Source: Rhizobium sp. 007 (GTDB lineage: Bacteria > Pseudomonadota > Alphaproteobacteria > Rhizobiales > Rhizobiaceae). From it: 64,000 bases of DNA. Positions 9,334 through 17,611 of the stretch are shown piece by piece. The stretch is taken from assembly GCF_015353075.1 (NCBI RefSeq), contig NZ_CP064187.1, positions 806,001-870,000 on the forward strand, written 5' to 3'. The notes under the pieces were generated by a model that worked only from the letters and a program-made list of their open reading frames with translations, did not search any database and was not told the DNA's origin. The position numbers and the translations under genes are program-made. The first letter of the stretch is position 1, and the number at the start of each line of letters is the position of its first letter.

Positions 9334-9710
9334 TGGAACCGCTTTTTGCGATCCTCGTCGGCCTGTTCTTTTCCGCCGCCATCTACCTGCTGCTGTCGAA
9401 ATTCTCGATCCGCATCATGCTCGGTATCGCGATCCTTGGAAACGCCGTGAACCTCTTGCTCTTTACCGCCGGCCGCCTGACGCGCGAGGTGCCGCCGATC
9501 ATTCCGGCGGGCCTCGACGCGCTGCCCGCCGGTGCAGCCAACCCGCTGCCGCAGGCCCTCATCTTGACGGCGATCGTGATCTCCTTCTCTTTCCTCGCCT
9601 TCCTGCTGGTGCTGACCTACCGTGCCTATCAGGACATCGGCACGGACAACACCGACGAGATGCGCGTCGCCGAGCCCGACGATCCGCCGCTTCCGCCAGT
9701 GGGGTATTGA
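9330..9710 (+). CDS. mrpC: Na+(K+)/H+ antiporter subunit C (MrpC)
   Basis: The 126-residue protein is homologous to complex I NuoK. It has three membrane helices, with [19 protein letters not shown] and, after a loop, [17 protein letters not shown], which is the signature of MrpC. The start overlaps the end of mrpB by four bases. A 274-base non-coding spacer separates it from mrpD. Confidence 0.92.
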   Translation: MMEPLFAILVGLFFSAAIYLLLSKFSIRIMLGIAILGNAVNLLLFTAGRLTREVPPIIPAGLDALPAGAANPLPQALILTAIVISFSFLAFLLVLTYRAYQDIGTDNTDEMRVAEPDDPPLPPVGY

Positions 9711-9984
9711 GATGAGGATCGTGCGGATGATACCCCCCCTCCGTCCTGCCGGGCATCGCCCCCACAGGGAGGGAGATCGGCTGGTGGCGCTGGCTTTTTC
9801 CATGGGGGCCCCCTTCTCCCCAGCGGGCGGAAGGGGCCCAGAAGGGTCGGATGAGGGGGTAGGCTCGGCATATGGTATCCGTCGCTTGCGCTCCCGACGC
9901 TCGCGGCCTGCGCCGCTCGCCCCGCTCATCGCCTCGCTCGGTGCGGCACTTCTCCCCGCCGGGGAGAAGAGGAGGAAACTTTAA
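9711..9984. repeat. Repeat-rich spacer between mrpC and mrpD
   Basis: The 274-base insert carries C-rich runs and a CCTTCTCCCC motif near 9809. A perfect 9-bp hairpin (CTTCTCCCC, loop GCC, GGGGAGAAG) at 9949-9969 ends just before the mrpD Shine-Dalgarno GGAGG at 9971-9975. The CTTCTCCCC motif recurs near 41163, and related C-rich/GGGGAGAGGG runs occur near 5710 and 41066, consistent with a dispersed intergenic repeat. The hairpin could influence ribosome access to mrpD. No real ORF is supported here. Confidence 0.6.
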
Positions 9985-11535
9985 ATGGCCGCCCCCATCG
10001 GCACCGACCTTTCCGCCGCGCTCCTCACCGCACCCGTCCCCCCAGGCAATTGGCTGGTGATCTTGCCGGTTGTGCATTGCATCGTGCTCGGCGCGCTGAT
10101 GCTGATGCTTCGCGCCCATGTCCGCCTGCATGCGTTGATCGCCGTTCTCGGCCTTGCGGCCCTGGTGGTGGTCGACGCGGTGTTGTTGAAACGGGTGATC
10201 GACGATGGCCCAGTCACGATGGTGATGGGGCGCTGGCTGCCGCCTTTCGGCATTGCCTTCACCGTCGACCTCTTCGGCGCGCTGATGGCGCTTGCAGCCG
10301 CGATCGCGGCGCTTGCGGGCAGCCTCTATGCGCTCACCGACATCGACGCGGGCGGGCGGCGCTTCGGCTTCTTCCCCTTCCTCATGTTCCTGATGGCAGG
10401 CGTGTCCGGGGCGTTGCTCACCGGCGACATTTTCAATCTCTATGTCTGGTTCGAGGTGCTGCTGATCTCGTCCTTCGGCCTGCTGATCCTCGGATCCGAG
10501 CGCGAGCAGATCGACGGTGCGATGAAATATGCGGTGCTGAACCTGATCGGTACGACGCTCTTTTTGATTGCGGTCGGCTACCTCTACGCGATCTTCGGCA
10601 CGCTCAACATGGCCGACATCGCCCTGAAGGCCGCCGGCCTGCGCGATAGCGCGCCGCTGATGACGCTGGCGGCCCTTTTCCTTTTTGCCTTCGCCATGAA
10701 GGCTGCCGCTTTCCCGGTAAACTTCTGGCTGCCGGCCTCCTATCATACGCCACGCATCGTCGTCTCCGCGCTCTTTGCCGGTCTGCTCACCAAGGTCGGC
10801 ATCTACGCGTTGATCCGGGTGGTGGTGATGCTGCTGCCGGTGGAGCGCGAGGCGCTGAGCCTGATGATCGCGCTTGTCGGCGCCGCAACCGTCCTCATAG
10901 GCGCACTCGGCGCGCTGGCGCAGACCGATATCCGCCGCATGCTCGGCTATGTCGTCATCTCCGGCATCGGCAACATGCTTGCCGGTATCGCGATCGGCAC
11001 GCCGGGTGGCGTCAGCGGCTCGGTTTTTTACGCGCTGCATTCCGTCATGCTGATGATGGCGCTCTATCTCTTGGCGGGGCAGGCGGCCCGCCTCGGCGGC
11101 AGCTTCCAGCTCAGCGCGCTTGGCGGGCTCTATCGCGAGTGCGGCTGGTTTGCCGCCGTCTCGCTCATCCTCTTCCTCGCCGCCTGCGGCCTGCCGCCGT
11201 TTTCCGGCTTCTGGCCGAAGGTCATCCTCGTCAAGGCCTCGCTCGATATCGGCGCATGGTGGCTTGCCGCCGCCCTTTTGGCCGGCGGGTTCCTGACGAC
11301 CATCTGTTTCGGCCGCGTCTTCCTGCTCGCCTACTGGCGCCCGGCGCCGGCGCCTGTCGAGGCGGTCGCGATCGGCTGGCAATCGGCGCTGCCGCTTCTG
11401 GCGCTGACCGCACTCGTCACCGGTTTCGGCATCCTGCCGGAGCCGTTGCTGTCGCTGGCGCAGGCAGCCGCCGGAAGCCTCGCCGATCCGGGCGCCTACA
11501 TCCATTCTGTCTTCCCGGAAGGAGCGGCGCAATGA
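9985..11535 (+). CDS. mrpD: Na+(K+)/H+ antiporter subunit D (MrpD)
   Basis: The 516-residue polytopic protein is related to complex I NuoM/NuoN and is a second ion-translocating subunit of Mrp. Visible family motifs include LTGDIFNLYVWFEVLLISSF near residue 145, FAMKAAAFPVNFWLPASYHT around residue 234, and ALAQTDIRRMLGYVVISGIG near residue 311. GGAGG sits nine bases before the ATG. Its last codons overlap the mrpE start (ATGA). Confidence 0.93.
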   Translation: MAAPIGTDLSAALLTAPVPPGNWLVILPVVHCIVLGALMLMLRAHVRLHALIAVLGLAALVVVDAVLLKRVIDDGPVTMVMGRWLPPFGIAFTVDLFGALMALAAAIAALAGSLYALTDIDAGGRRFGFFPFLMFLMAGVSGALLTGDIFNLYVWFEVLLISSFGLLILGSEREQIDGAMKYAVLNLIGTTLFLIAVGYLYAIFGTLNMADIALKAAGLRDSAPLMTLAALFLFAFAMKAAAFPVNFWLPASYHTPRIVVSALFAGLLTKVGIYALIRVVVMLLPVEREALSLMIALVGAATVLIGALGALAQTDIRRMLGYVVISGIGNMLAGIAIGTPGGVSGSVFYALHSVMLMMALYLLAGQAARLGGSFQLSALGGLYRECGWFAAVSLILFLAACGLPPFSGFWPKVILVKASLDIGAWWLAAALLAGGFLTTICFGRVFLLAYWRPAPAPVEAVAIGWQSALPLLALTALVTGFGILPEPLLSLAQAAAGSLADPGAYIHSVFPEGAAQ

Positions 11536-12005
11536 TCGCCTTCCTCGTCAATCTGCTGCTTGCCATTGCCTGGGTCGCCGTTTCCGGCAGCGCCTCGCTG
11601 CACAATCTCGTCTTCGGCTTCGTTCTCGGGGCCGTCGCTTTGGCGATCGTGCGCGAGCCTTTCGGCAGCAAGGGCTATCTTCACCGCACGCGCCTCGTCC
11701 TGTCACTCGCGCTGCTTTTCCTGAAGGAACTGGCGCTTTCGGCTTGGACCGTCGCGCGGACGGTGCTGCGGCCGAGGATGGAGATCTTGCCCGGCATCTT
11801 TGCCTTTCCGCTGACCGTCGATCGTGATCTCGAGATCACGCTGCTTGCCAATCTCATCACGCTGACGCCCGGCACGCTCTCTGTCGATGTTTCGGAGGAC
11901 CGCAGGACGCTTTATGTCCACGCGCTCGACTGCGCTGATCCGGAAGCGACGAAGCGCGCCATTGCGAGCGGCTTCGAACGCAAGATCATGGAGGCTTTCC
12001 GATGA
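11532..12005 (+). CDS. mrpE: Na+(K+)/H+ antiporter subunit E (MrpE)
   Basis: The 157-residue MrpE subunit has two N-terminal membrane helices followed by a cytoplasmic domain. The family hallmark [20 protein letters not shown] is present, followed by [12 protein letters not shown]. The start overlaps mrpD, and the stop overlaps mrpF, both by ATGA, so these genes are translationally coupled. Confidence 0.93.
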   Translation: MIAFLVNLLLAIAWVAVSGSASLHNLVFGFVLGAVALAIVREPFGSKGYLHRTRLVLSLALLFLKELALSAWTVARTVLRPRMEILPGIFAFPLTVDRDLEITLLANLITLTPGTLSVDVSEDRRTLYVHALDCADPEATKRAIASGFERKIMEAFR

Positions 12006-12361
12006 TCGCGCCGTTTACGCTTGTTTCGGCCGCCGCCGCGGTCACGCTTGCGATCCTCGGGATCGCCTTCGTGCTCACCGCCTATCGCGTGATCATCGGA
12101 CCGACGCTGCCGGACCGCATTCTCGCTCTCGATACGCTGACCGGCATTGCCATCGGCTTCATCGCGGTGATCGCCGTCAAGACGCGCTTTGCGCTTTACA
12201 TCGATATCGCGATCGCACTGAGCCTGGTCGGCTTCCTCGCGACGGTTGCCTTCGCCCGCTTCGTCCTGTCGCGCCGTGGGCCGGGAGCCGGGCCGTCGCC
12301 GGCCGGGCAAGAACAGGCAGTGACGCCGGCGCCGGGCGATGCGGAAGGAAAGGCAGGATGA
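12002..12361 (+). CDS. mrpF: Na+(K+)/H+ antiporter subunit F (MrpF)
   Basis: The 119-residue, three-helix protein contains [20 protein letters not shown], the MrpF/PhaF signature. The C-terminal 25 residues are a low-complexity Gly/Pro/Ala tail that extends past the usual end of the family. It sits in the mrpA-G series with four-base overlaps on both sides. Role: membrane subunit of the Mrp complex. Confidence 0.92.
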   Translation: MIAPFTLVSAAAAVTLAILGIAFVLTAYRVIIGPTLPDRILALDTLTGIAIGFIAVIAVKTRFALYIDIAIALSLVGFLATVAFARFVLSRRGPGAGPSPAGQEQAVTPAPGDAEGKAG

Positions 12362-12690
12362 TGGAATACGTTATCGCCACGGCAACCGCCCTCACGATGC
12401 TTGCCGGTGCGTTTTTTGCGCTCTCGGCGGCGATCGGCGTCGTCCGTTTGCCGGACCTTTACTCGCGTATGCATGCAGCCTCCAAGGCGGGTTCCGTCGG
12501 CTCCGGCCTGCTGCTGCTTGCTGCCGGCCTTTATTCCGGCGAACTTGCAATTTTCGCGCGCGCTGCCGCGGGCGTCGTCTTTCTGCTGCTGACCGCCCCG
12601 GTCGCAGCGCACCTCTTGGCCAAGGCGGCGCATGAAACGGGGCATAAATTGTGGGAACTCTCGGTTCGCGACGACATGGAAGGCCGATGA
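12358..12690 (+). CDS. mrpG: Na+(K+)/H+ antiporter subunit G (MrpG)
   Basis: The 110-residue, three-helix last subunit of the Mrp complex contains [20 protein letters not shown], the MrpG/PhaG signature. ATG codons at 12358 and 12361 are both possible; 12358 preserves the ATGA overlap with mrpF. No strong terminator was found right after it, and the AT-rich rosR control region begins immediately downstream. Confidence 0.92.
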   Translation: MMEYVIATATALTMLAGAFFALSAAIGVVRLPDLYSRMHAASKAGSVGSGLLLLAAGLYSGELAIFARAAAGVVFLLLTAPVAAHLLAKAAHETGHKLWELSVRDDMEGR

Positions 12691-13121
12691 GAGTATAATT
12701 TTCAGCGATTTAGCTCGTTTTACGCAAGTTATGCACGCGATTGTGAACTAAAGCCGCAGCCTTGCTTGCAAAATCTTAGTGTTTTGAACTTTTTAAGTAG
12801 AAAAACTGCAAATAAGAATTGGACTTTCGGTAAAACAGTGATAATTGAAGTGTAAGTAGAGTTCTGATTTCGAATTAGAATCGTTTCGCCTATTCCATCT
12901 CTAGCTTTGATTTCGAATGTCTAATGAAGGCTGTGGTCGAAGAGTGCGGCGATTGTGATTCGTATTCGGGCAGTATTAGAACAGGTTTCGGTCTCAAGAA
13001 TCTAGGGGTGGATTCGCGTTTTTAGGACATGATGCCGCTGTCTGGCCTTTTACTGTTTGCCTCTACGAAGGCGATCCTCTGAAAGAGGGTCATCCACGCA
13101 TGCGAACAGGAGAAACAGAAT
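12691..13121 (+). promoter_or_regulatory. Long AT-rich control region upstream of rosR
   Basis: This 431-base AT-rich non-coding stretch precedes rosR. The 11-mer TGATTTCGAAT occurs twice in the same orientation, at 12865-12875 and 12908-12918, 43 bases apart (about four helical turns). Several TA-steps and A/T tracts lie around them, the kind of DNA bound by MucR/Ros proteins, which are known to repress their own genes. A small hairpin (CCTCT/AGAGG) lies in the probable leader near 13075-13087, and AGGAGA precedes the ATG. Autoregulation is inferred. Confidence 0.5.
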
Positions 13122-13553
13122 ATGACGGATACCGCGACCGGCAACGGGCCGGAATTGCTGGTAGAACTGACGGCCGATATCGTAGCGGCTTATGTCAGCA
13201 ATCATGTGGTCCCGGTCAGTGACCTGGCCAATTTGATTTCCGACGTGCATTCCGCACTGAGCAACACGTCTGCACCGCAACCCGCCGCAGCCACCATCGA
13301 AAAGCAGAAGCCCGCCGTTTCGGTACGCAAGTCAGTACAGGATGATCAGATCACCTGCCTGGAATGCGGCGGCAACTTCAAATCTCTCAAGCGCCATCTG
13401 ATGACCCATCACAGTCTCTCGCCGGAAGAGTACCGCGAGAAGTGGGATCTTCCCGCCGATTATCCGATGGTCGCTCCCGCCTATGCCGAGGCGCGCTCGC
13501 GCCTCGCCAAGGAAATGGGCCTCGGCCAGCGCCGCAAACGCGGCCGCGGCTGA
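13122..13553 (+). CDS. rosR: MucR/Ros-family zinc-finger transcriptional regulator RosR
   Basis: The 143-residue regulator has a C-terminal Cys2His2-type zinc finger: C79, C82, H92 and H97 in [19 protein letters not shown], followed by the conserved [20 protein letters not shown] and a basic tail RRKRGRG. The N-terminal half is the oligomerisation region of this family. RosR/MucR/Ros proteins are global regulators of exopolysaccharide, motility and host interaction in rhizobia and act like nucleoid proteins on AT-rich DNA. The sequence reads like RosR of Rhizobium leguminosarum/etli. It is monocistronic, with a strong terminator downstream. Confidence 0.93.
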   Translation: MTDTATGNGPELLVELTADIVAAYVSNHVVPVSDLANLISDVHSALSNTSAPQPAAATIEKQKPAVSVRKSVQDDQITCLECGGNFKSLKRHLMTHHSLSPEEYREKWDLPADYPMVAPAYAEARSRLAKEMGLGQRRKRGRG

Positions 13554-13575
13554 GCCTCGCACGCTCTTAAGCGCG

Positions 13576-13605
13576 AAAGCCGGGCCCCAAGCCCGGCTTT
13601 TTCTT
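13576..13605 (+). terminator. Rho-independent terminator of rosR
   Basis: A perfect 10-bp stem (AAAGCCGGGC / GCCCGGCTTT) with a five-base loop CCCAA is followed by a T-rich run, 22 bases after the rosR stop. Confidence 0.85.
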
Positions 13606-13753
13606 TGTGCGGACATGGAGGAAAATAATCCCAGTATATTCAGCCAGTAACGAAAAAGGCGAATTGAAACAAAAAGGAATTGCACCTGGTGCTTTTCCGG
13701 TCGTCCGGATCGAATTTGGCGCCTGCATTATTGCCGGAACCGGTAAATCCCTG

Positions 13754-13776
13754 TTGACCTCAATCTAAGTTGAGAT
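13754..13776 (+). promoter_or_regulatory. SoxR/MerR-type dyad overlapping a -35-like TTGACC
   Basis: TTGACC is overlapped by the dyad CCTCAA-N6-TTGAGA, which resembles operators of MerR-family activators such as SoxR (CCTCAA...TTGAGG), placed about 40 bases before the start of the ornithine cyclodeaminase-like gene. No MerR-family gene is in the window, and no good -10 is visible at the 19-base spacing typical of these promoters. Assignment is by pattern only. Confidence 0.4.
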
Positions 13777-13813
13777 GCGAACTTGATGCAGTCTGTCAGC
13801 CAAGGAGGCGCCG

Positions 13814-14755
13814 GTGGCCATCATTTTAAGCGACAGTGACCTGGACCGAAGCACGGCTATGCAGATCGCCATCGAGGCGATCGAGGAAGCAATGGCGGCG
13901 CGATCAGCAGGGGTATTGATTTCGCCGCCCAGGCATAGCGTGTCCTTTGGCGGCAAAGGCGACCTTGTCTTCACTATCGGCGGCACGATCGGCGAGGATT
14001 CCATTGCGGGCTTCAGGGTTTATGAAACATTCAAAGGGCTGCGCCACGAACAGGTCGTCGCGGTCTGGTCGACTGAAACGGCAGAGCTTCAAGGCCTTGT
14101 CGTCGGCAGCCGGTTGGGAAATATCCGAACCGGCGCGATTGGCGGCATCGCCATTCGTCATATGTCATCGCCTGGCGTCAGGACGGTAGGCGTCATTGGA
14201 AGCGGGCAACAGGCGCGGACACAGTTGGAGGCCGCGGCACTTGTCCGCAGGCTGGATCATGTCCGCGTCTATAGCCGCCACGAACAGAACCGCCGCACAT
14301 TTTCAGCGGAGATGGAGCAGCGCTTAGGCATCCCCGTGGAGCCCGTGGTTTCGCCACGGCGCGCTGTAAGCGAGGCCGATATCGTCATTTGTGCAACGAC
14401 CAGCCGAACACCGGTGATGGAGGCAGCTTGGCTGAAGCCCGGAGTTCACATCAACACCATCGGTCCGAAGACCGTGGATGAGCATGAGTTGGGCTTGGAT
14501 ATCGCCGCGGCCGCCCATGTTATCGCGACCGACTCTCTGGAGCAGACAGACGCCTATAAGGCTCCATTCTTCCTGCATGGGTCGCCCGATGCCGTGCGCC
14601 TGGTGGATTTGGCAGCGATCGTCAGCGGCAGGCTGCCTGTTCGCCAGGCGCACGATCAAACGACGTTGTTTTGCTCGGCGGGCCTCGCAGGCACCGAAGT
14701 CCTGGTGGCATCGAAGCTGCTTGCGGCTTCCGGCGGCAAGGCTCCTGCGGCCTGA
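13814..14755 (+). CDS. Ornithine cyclodeaminase / mu-crystallin family protein
   Basis: The 313-residue NAD(P)-binding protein starts at a GTG with AAGGAGG six bases upstream. The N-terminal half forms the substrate/dimer domain, with RTGAIGGIAIRHMSSP near residue 98. The Rossmann motif VGVIGSGQQARTQLEA follows near residue 120, and CATTSRTPVMEAAWLKPG later. Members include ornithine cyclodeaminase, alanine dehydrogenase and imine reductases, so the reaction is not fixed. Its 3' end overlaps the convergent isochorismatase-like gene by 100 bases. Confidence 0.85.
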   Translation: MAIILSDSDLDRSTAMQIAIEAIEEAMAARSAGVLISPPRHSVSFGGKGDLVFTIGGTIGEDSIAGFRVYETFKGLRHEQVVAVWSTETAELQGLVVGSRLGNIRTGAIGGIAIRHMSSPGVRTVGVIGSGQQARTQLEAAALVRRLDHVRVYSRHEQNRRTFSAEMEQRLGIPVEPVVSPRRAVSEADIVICATTSRTPVMEAAWLKPGVHINTIGPKTVDEHELGLDIAAAAHVIATDSLEQTDAYKAPFFLHGSPDAVRLVDLAAIVSGRLPVRQAHDQTTLFCSAGLAGTEVLVASKLLAASGGKAPAA

Positions 14756-15309
14756 AGTGGGCGGAGAGCCTGGATTATCTCGGGAACAGTAGCCACCTTG
14801 GCAATCTTTCCATTCATGTAGACAAGCGAGACCCTTCCATGCTCGGCATCATAGGAATCGATGCATTCCTCCGCCAGCACCACGCGAAGGTCGCGTTGGT
14901 AAGCGTCGATAGCGGTCATGCGAATACAAGCGTGCGTGTTGATGCCGCACAATACCAGCTCGCCCACGCCCATCGCCGATAGAATGTCTTCAAGTTCGGT
15001 CCGGTAAAACGCACTATAGCGCTTCTTTACGATGGTCGTGTCGCTTGGCTCCCAATTGAGGCCAGCATGAAGATGGGCGCCTGAAGTTCCCTCGATCGCG
15101 ATCTTCAGGTTCTTGTCCCGCATCTCGAGAAAGGCGTCGCTAAGGTCAGGCCGAAATTCCGGCCGCACCCATATGACGGGCAACGCGGCCTGTCTAAAGG
15201 CCACAGCCAGCGTGTTGGTTTCACCGATCAGCCGAGCAGCTTCATCTGCGCTCCAATGGTCGAGGTAGTCATTGATGAGGTCGATGATAACAAGGGCGCG
15301 TTTGGTCAT
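14656..15309 (-). CDS. Cysteine hydrolase, isochorismatase family
   Basis: The 217-residue protein opens KRALVIIDLINDYLDHW, with the catalytic aspartate of the family. It has a lysine in IVKKRYSAFY and the nucleophile region LVLCGINTHACIRMTAIDAY. Substrates could be an amide such as nicotinamide or isochorismate; this is undetermined. The start at 15309 fits the family; a GTG at 15327 adds six residues. The last ~30 residues after the conserved fold are read through the antisense of the neighbouring cyclodeaminase-like gene, so the C-terminal tail may be a recent extension. Confidence 0.82.
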   Translation of the reverse strand: MTKRALVIIDLINDYLDHWSADEAARLIGETNTLAVAFRQAALPVIWVRPEFRPDLSDAFLEMRDKNLKIAIEGTSGAHLHAGLNWEPSDTTIVKKRYSAFYRTELEDILSAMGVGELVLCGINTHACIRMTAIDAYQRDLRVVLAEECIDSYDAEHGRVSLVYMNGKIAKVATVPEIIQALRPLQAAGALPPEAASSFDATRTSVPARPAEQNNVV

Positions 15310-15406
15310 TAAGCGATTAAACGTCACAAAAGTTGCAGTGTTGTGACGCCACGCGGCATGCCGGTTTGGAACGTTTCTCGTTCATGCCGCGGACATGAAA
15401 ATGCCG

Positions 15407-16300
15407 TCAATCACTCCCGAACATCAGCGACTGATGCGCTGCCGTTCCGGCCAGCGCCCCATCACCAACGGCGAGAGCCACGGAGCCTGCGGCCCTTGCT
15501 AGATCGCCGCAGGCGAAGATGCCCTTCGCGGTCGTCTGCTTTACGGCATCCGTCCTGATGAACTGGCCGAGCGGCCCCTCTTCGAGCACGCAGCCCAGTT
15601 GCTCAGCCCAAGGAATTTGCACTGAAGTCCGCGTCAGGGTGAACAAACCGTCCATTGCGACAATCCTGCCATCGTCCAGACAAACATCCGCACGGTCTCC
15701 TGCGATCTCGCGCACTGGTGTCGTCTCGACCTTGACTGCGCGCGCACGCAATTGCGCTGCCTGATCGGCATTCGGGACGACGATACCGTTGGTGAAAAAA
15801 GTCGTCTCGCCCCAGTCAGGAAGCATGAGGGCATGATGCATGGAATGCTCCCCGGATGCGATGACGCCGATCCGCCCCTGATTCAGTTCGTAACCATGGC
15901 AATAGGGGCAATGGAAGACAGATATTCCCCAGCGTTCCTGCAGGCCTGGAATGGCGGGCAGTCGATCGGCAACCCCTGCTGCCAGGATCAGACGCCTGCC
16001 TTCCTTCATAGGCTTGCCATCGATTTCGATAGCAAATCCATTGCTGGTCCTCTCTGCGGCTTGTGCCTTGGCATTCAGCCAGTGGACAGTCGGATAGCGT
16101 TCGAGCTGTTGGCGGGCCTCGGATACGATCAGGCCGGGTTCACGGCCGTCCTGCCCTAGAAAACCGTGCGAGACAGCGGCAAAGCGATTGCGGCGCTCAC
16201 CGGCATCGATCACCAGGATCTTCCGTCGGGCACGGGCGAGCGGCAGCGCCGCTGAAATGCCTGCAAAGCTGCCGCCGATGATGATGACGTCGAAACTCAT
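15407..16300 (-). CDS. Thioredoxin reductase-like FAD/NAD(P)-dependent oxidoreductase
   Basis: The 297-residue flavoprotein has the FAD-binding motif VIIIGGSFAGISAALPLARA at the N-terminus, a CPYC redox pair (C131/C134) in FHCPYCHGYEL, and the C-terminal FAD motif GIFACGDLARAAGSVALAVG. The NADPH GxGxxA motif is degenerate (GVIASGEHSM), which is common in these small TrxB-like proteins. It diverges from the Rrf2 regulator at 16472 across a perfect inverted repeat, so its expression is probably controlled by that regulator. Physiological partner unknown. Confidence 0.85.
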   Translation of the reverse strand: MSFDVIIIGGSFAGISAALPLARARRKILVIDAGERRNRFAAVSHGFLGQDGREPGLIVSEARQQLERYPTVHWLNAKAQAAERTSNGFAIEIDGKPMKEGRRLILAAGVADRLPAIPGLQERWGISVFHCPYCHGYELNQGRIGVIASGEHSMHHALMLPDWGETTFFTNGIVVPNADQAAQLRARAVKVETTPVREIAGDRADVCLDDGRIVAMDGLFTLTRTSVQIPWAEQLGCVLEEGPLGQFIRTDAVKQTTAKGIFACGDLARAAGSVALAVGDGALAGTAAHQSLMFGSD

Positions 16301-16395
16301 AAATAATCCTCTTACGTTCGTTCCGGTTCATCGCCCGGCGGGACAGCCGAACGTTAAGTCATGAAACTTGTTAAGTTACGTGAAATAGCTTGTCA

Positions 16396-16428
16396 ATGAT
16401 CATGCAACTAATATTGTTGCATGATCAT
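16396..16428. promoter_or_regulatory. Perfect 13-bp inverted repeat operator between trxB-like gene and rrf2
   Basis: The arms ATGATCATGCAAC and GTTGCATGATCAT are exact reverse complements with an AT-only seven-base spacer TAATATT. It lies in the 171-base divergent promoter region. Position and symmetry make it the likely binding site of the adjacent Rrf2 regulator; the assignment is inference. Confidence 0.75.
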
Positions 16429-16471
16429 GTATCTGTTACATCTGTGATCCGCAAACGAGCTGAACCAGGCC

Positions 16472-16930
16472 ATGAGACACGACACCCGCTTATCCCGCAT
16501 GCTGCATGTGCTTGTTCACATGGATCGCCACGAAGGCGTCGCAACATCCGAAACCATTGCAGCGATGCTGGGCACCAATGCCGTTGTCGTGCGCCGAACC
16601 ATGGCCGGCCTGCGGGATCAGGGGTATGTCCGGTCCGAGAAGGGGCACGGCGGCGGCTGGATCCTGGCGCGTCCTTTGCGGGAGATCACCCTGCTCGACA
16701 TCCACAATGCCTTGGGCGCGCCGCAACTCTTCTCGATCGGACTGGCGGGCGACAATCCGAACTGCGTCATCGAACAGGCCGTCAATGCCTCGCTTGCCGG
16801 GGCGATGCATGAGGCGGAAGCCATTTTGCTGGCGAAATTTGGCAAGGTCACATTGGCCGCGCTTGCCGAAGAATCCTCCAAGCGATGGGCAAGGCCTGCG
16901 CACTGCTCTTTAGCAATGGAGCATTCCTAG
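16472..16930 (+). CDS. Rrf2 family transcriptional regulator
   Basis: The 152-residue protein has an N-terminal winged helix (LSRMLHVLVHMDRHEGVATS) with a recognition region NAVVVRRTMAGLRDQGYVRS. The wing GHGGGWILARPLREITLLDI is typical of Rrf2. One cysteine (NCVIEQAV) sits where Rrf2 proteins often carry redox or Fe-S cysteines, but a full three-cysteine cluster is not evident (the other Cys is near the C-terminus). It is divergent from the thioredoxin-reductase-like gene and probably autoregulated through the dyad at 16396-16428. Confidence 0.87.
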   Translation: MRHDTRLSRMLHVLVHMDRHEGVATSETIAAMLGTNAVVVRRTMAGLRDQGYVRSEKGHGGGWILARPLREITLLDIHNALGAPQLFSIGLAGDNPNCVIEQAVNASLAGAMHEAEAILLAKFGKVTLAALAEESSKRWARPAHCSLAMEHS

Positions 16931-17303
16931 AATTGCCCCTTCGAGGCTATTTTCTGGACCAAACATGTTTCCGCGCTTAAGGCCGCTCGAAAGGCCGTCG
17001 GGACACTCGCACCGAAGAATGCAGGCAATAAACAAGGCCGGGCGAAATCGCACGGACCTTCCTCGTCATCGCTTTTCACACCAGTGCAAGTACATCCGTG
17101 GTCAATTGTCTGAAGCGACTGAAGGCATCGCGCAGCGGTCCGTTCCGACGCCGCCAACCGCCTGACGATATATAAGGGAATGCGAAAGATATCGTTTGCT
17201 TTGTATTCCCTGAAAGCGCACTGTCCAGCCTCCAGCAGCCATTTTCACGGGCGCTGCTGTCTGAGGGCGGTCATGCCCTAGCCCCGACCGAAAGGAGGAC
17301 TGC
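16931..17303. other. Non-coding stretch upstream of three small genes
   Basis: The 373 bases between the Rrf2 gene and the small-protein gene at 17304 show no convincing coding sequence. The last part contains AT-richer promoter-like DNA (around 17165-17205) and ends with a strong AAAGGAGG ribosome-binding site for the gene at 17304. Confidence 0.4.
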
Positions 17304-17609
17304 ATGTCTTCCGAAGTCACCATGAAATACCTGAACAGCGAGGACCTTGGCATACTGCAGCAGGTGCTGAGCGATGCAGGCTATACCGGCGACATTCGTT
17401 TCGATCAGCCTCGGACTTTTAATGCTGCGGCACTGCTGCTCATCCAGTTGTTCCAGGCAGGCACGACCTCGCCCGCCGAGCTTGCAAGTGAACTCGACCG
17501 CCACTTCGGCAAGGCAAAGCGTGTCGTCGCCATGCCTCCTACCGTTCCGCCGTTTCACCGTTTTGCCATTCAGGGCCTTCCGTCCTCGCTTTCCGCGATC
17601 GTCCACTGA
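17304..17609 (+). CDS. Small rhizobial protein, unknown function (paralogue of 34020-34229)
   Basis: The 101-residue cytoplasmic protein has AAAGGAGG upstream of its ATG. Residues 10-72 (LNSEDLGILQQVLSDAG to the LDRHFGKAK segment) align by eye with the protein encoded at 34020-34229: ordered matches are xSxEDLxxLxxxL, then FxAxALxxLxQAGxTSxxxL. I do not recognise a named domain. It is followed after two bases by another small gene and then a third, suggesting an operon of small proteins. Confidence 0.65.
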   Translation: MSSEVTMKYLNSEDLGILQQVLSDAGYTGDIRFDQPRTFNAAALLLIQLFQAGTTSPAELASELDRHFGKAKRVVAMPPTVPPFHRFAIQGLPSSLSAIVH

Positions 17610-17611
17610 AC

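Noticed and set aside
9559..11532. 657-codon minus-strand open frame opposite mrpC/mrpD
   Set aside because: Same shadow pattern; it also runs through the non-coding spacer, and mrpD is unambiguous.
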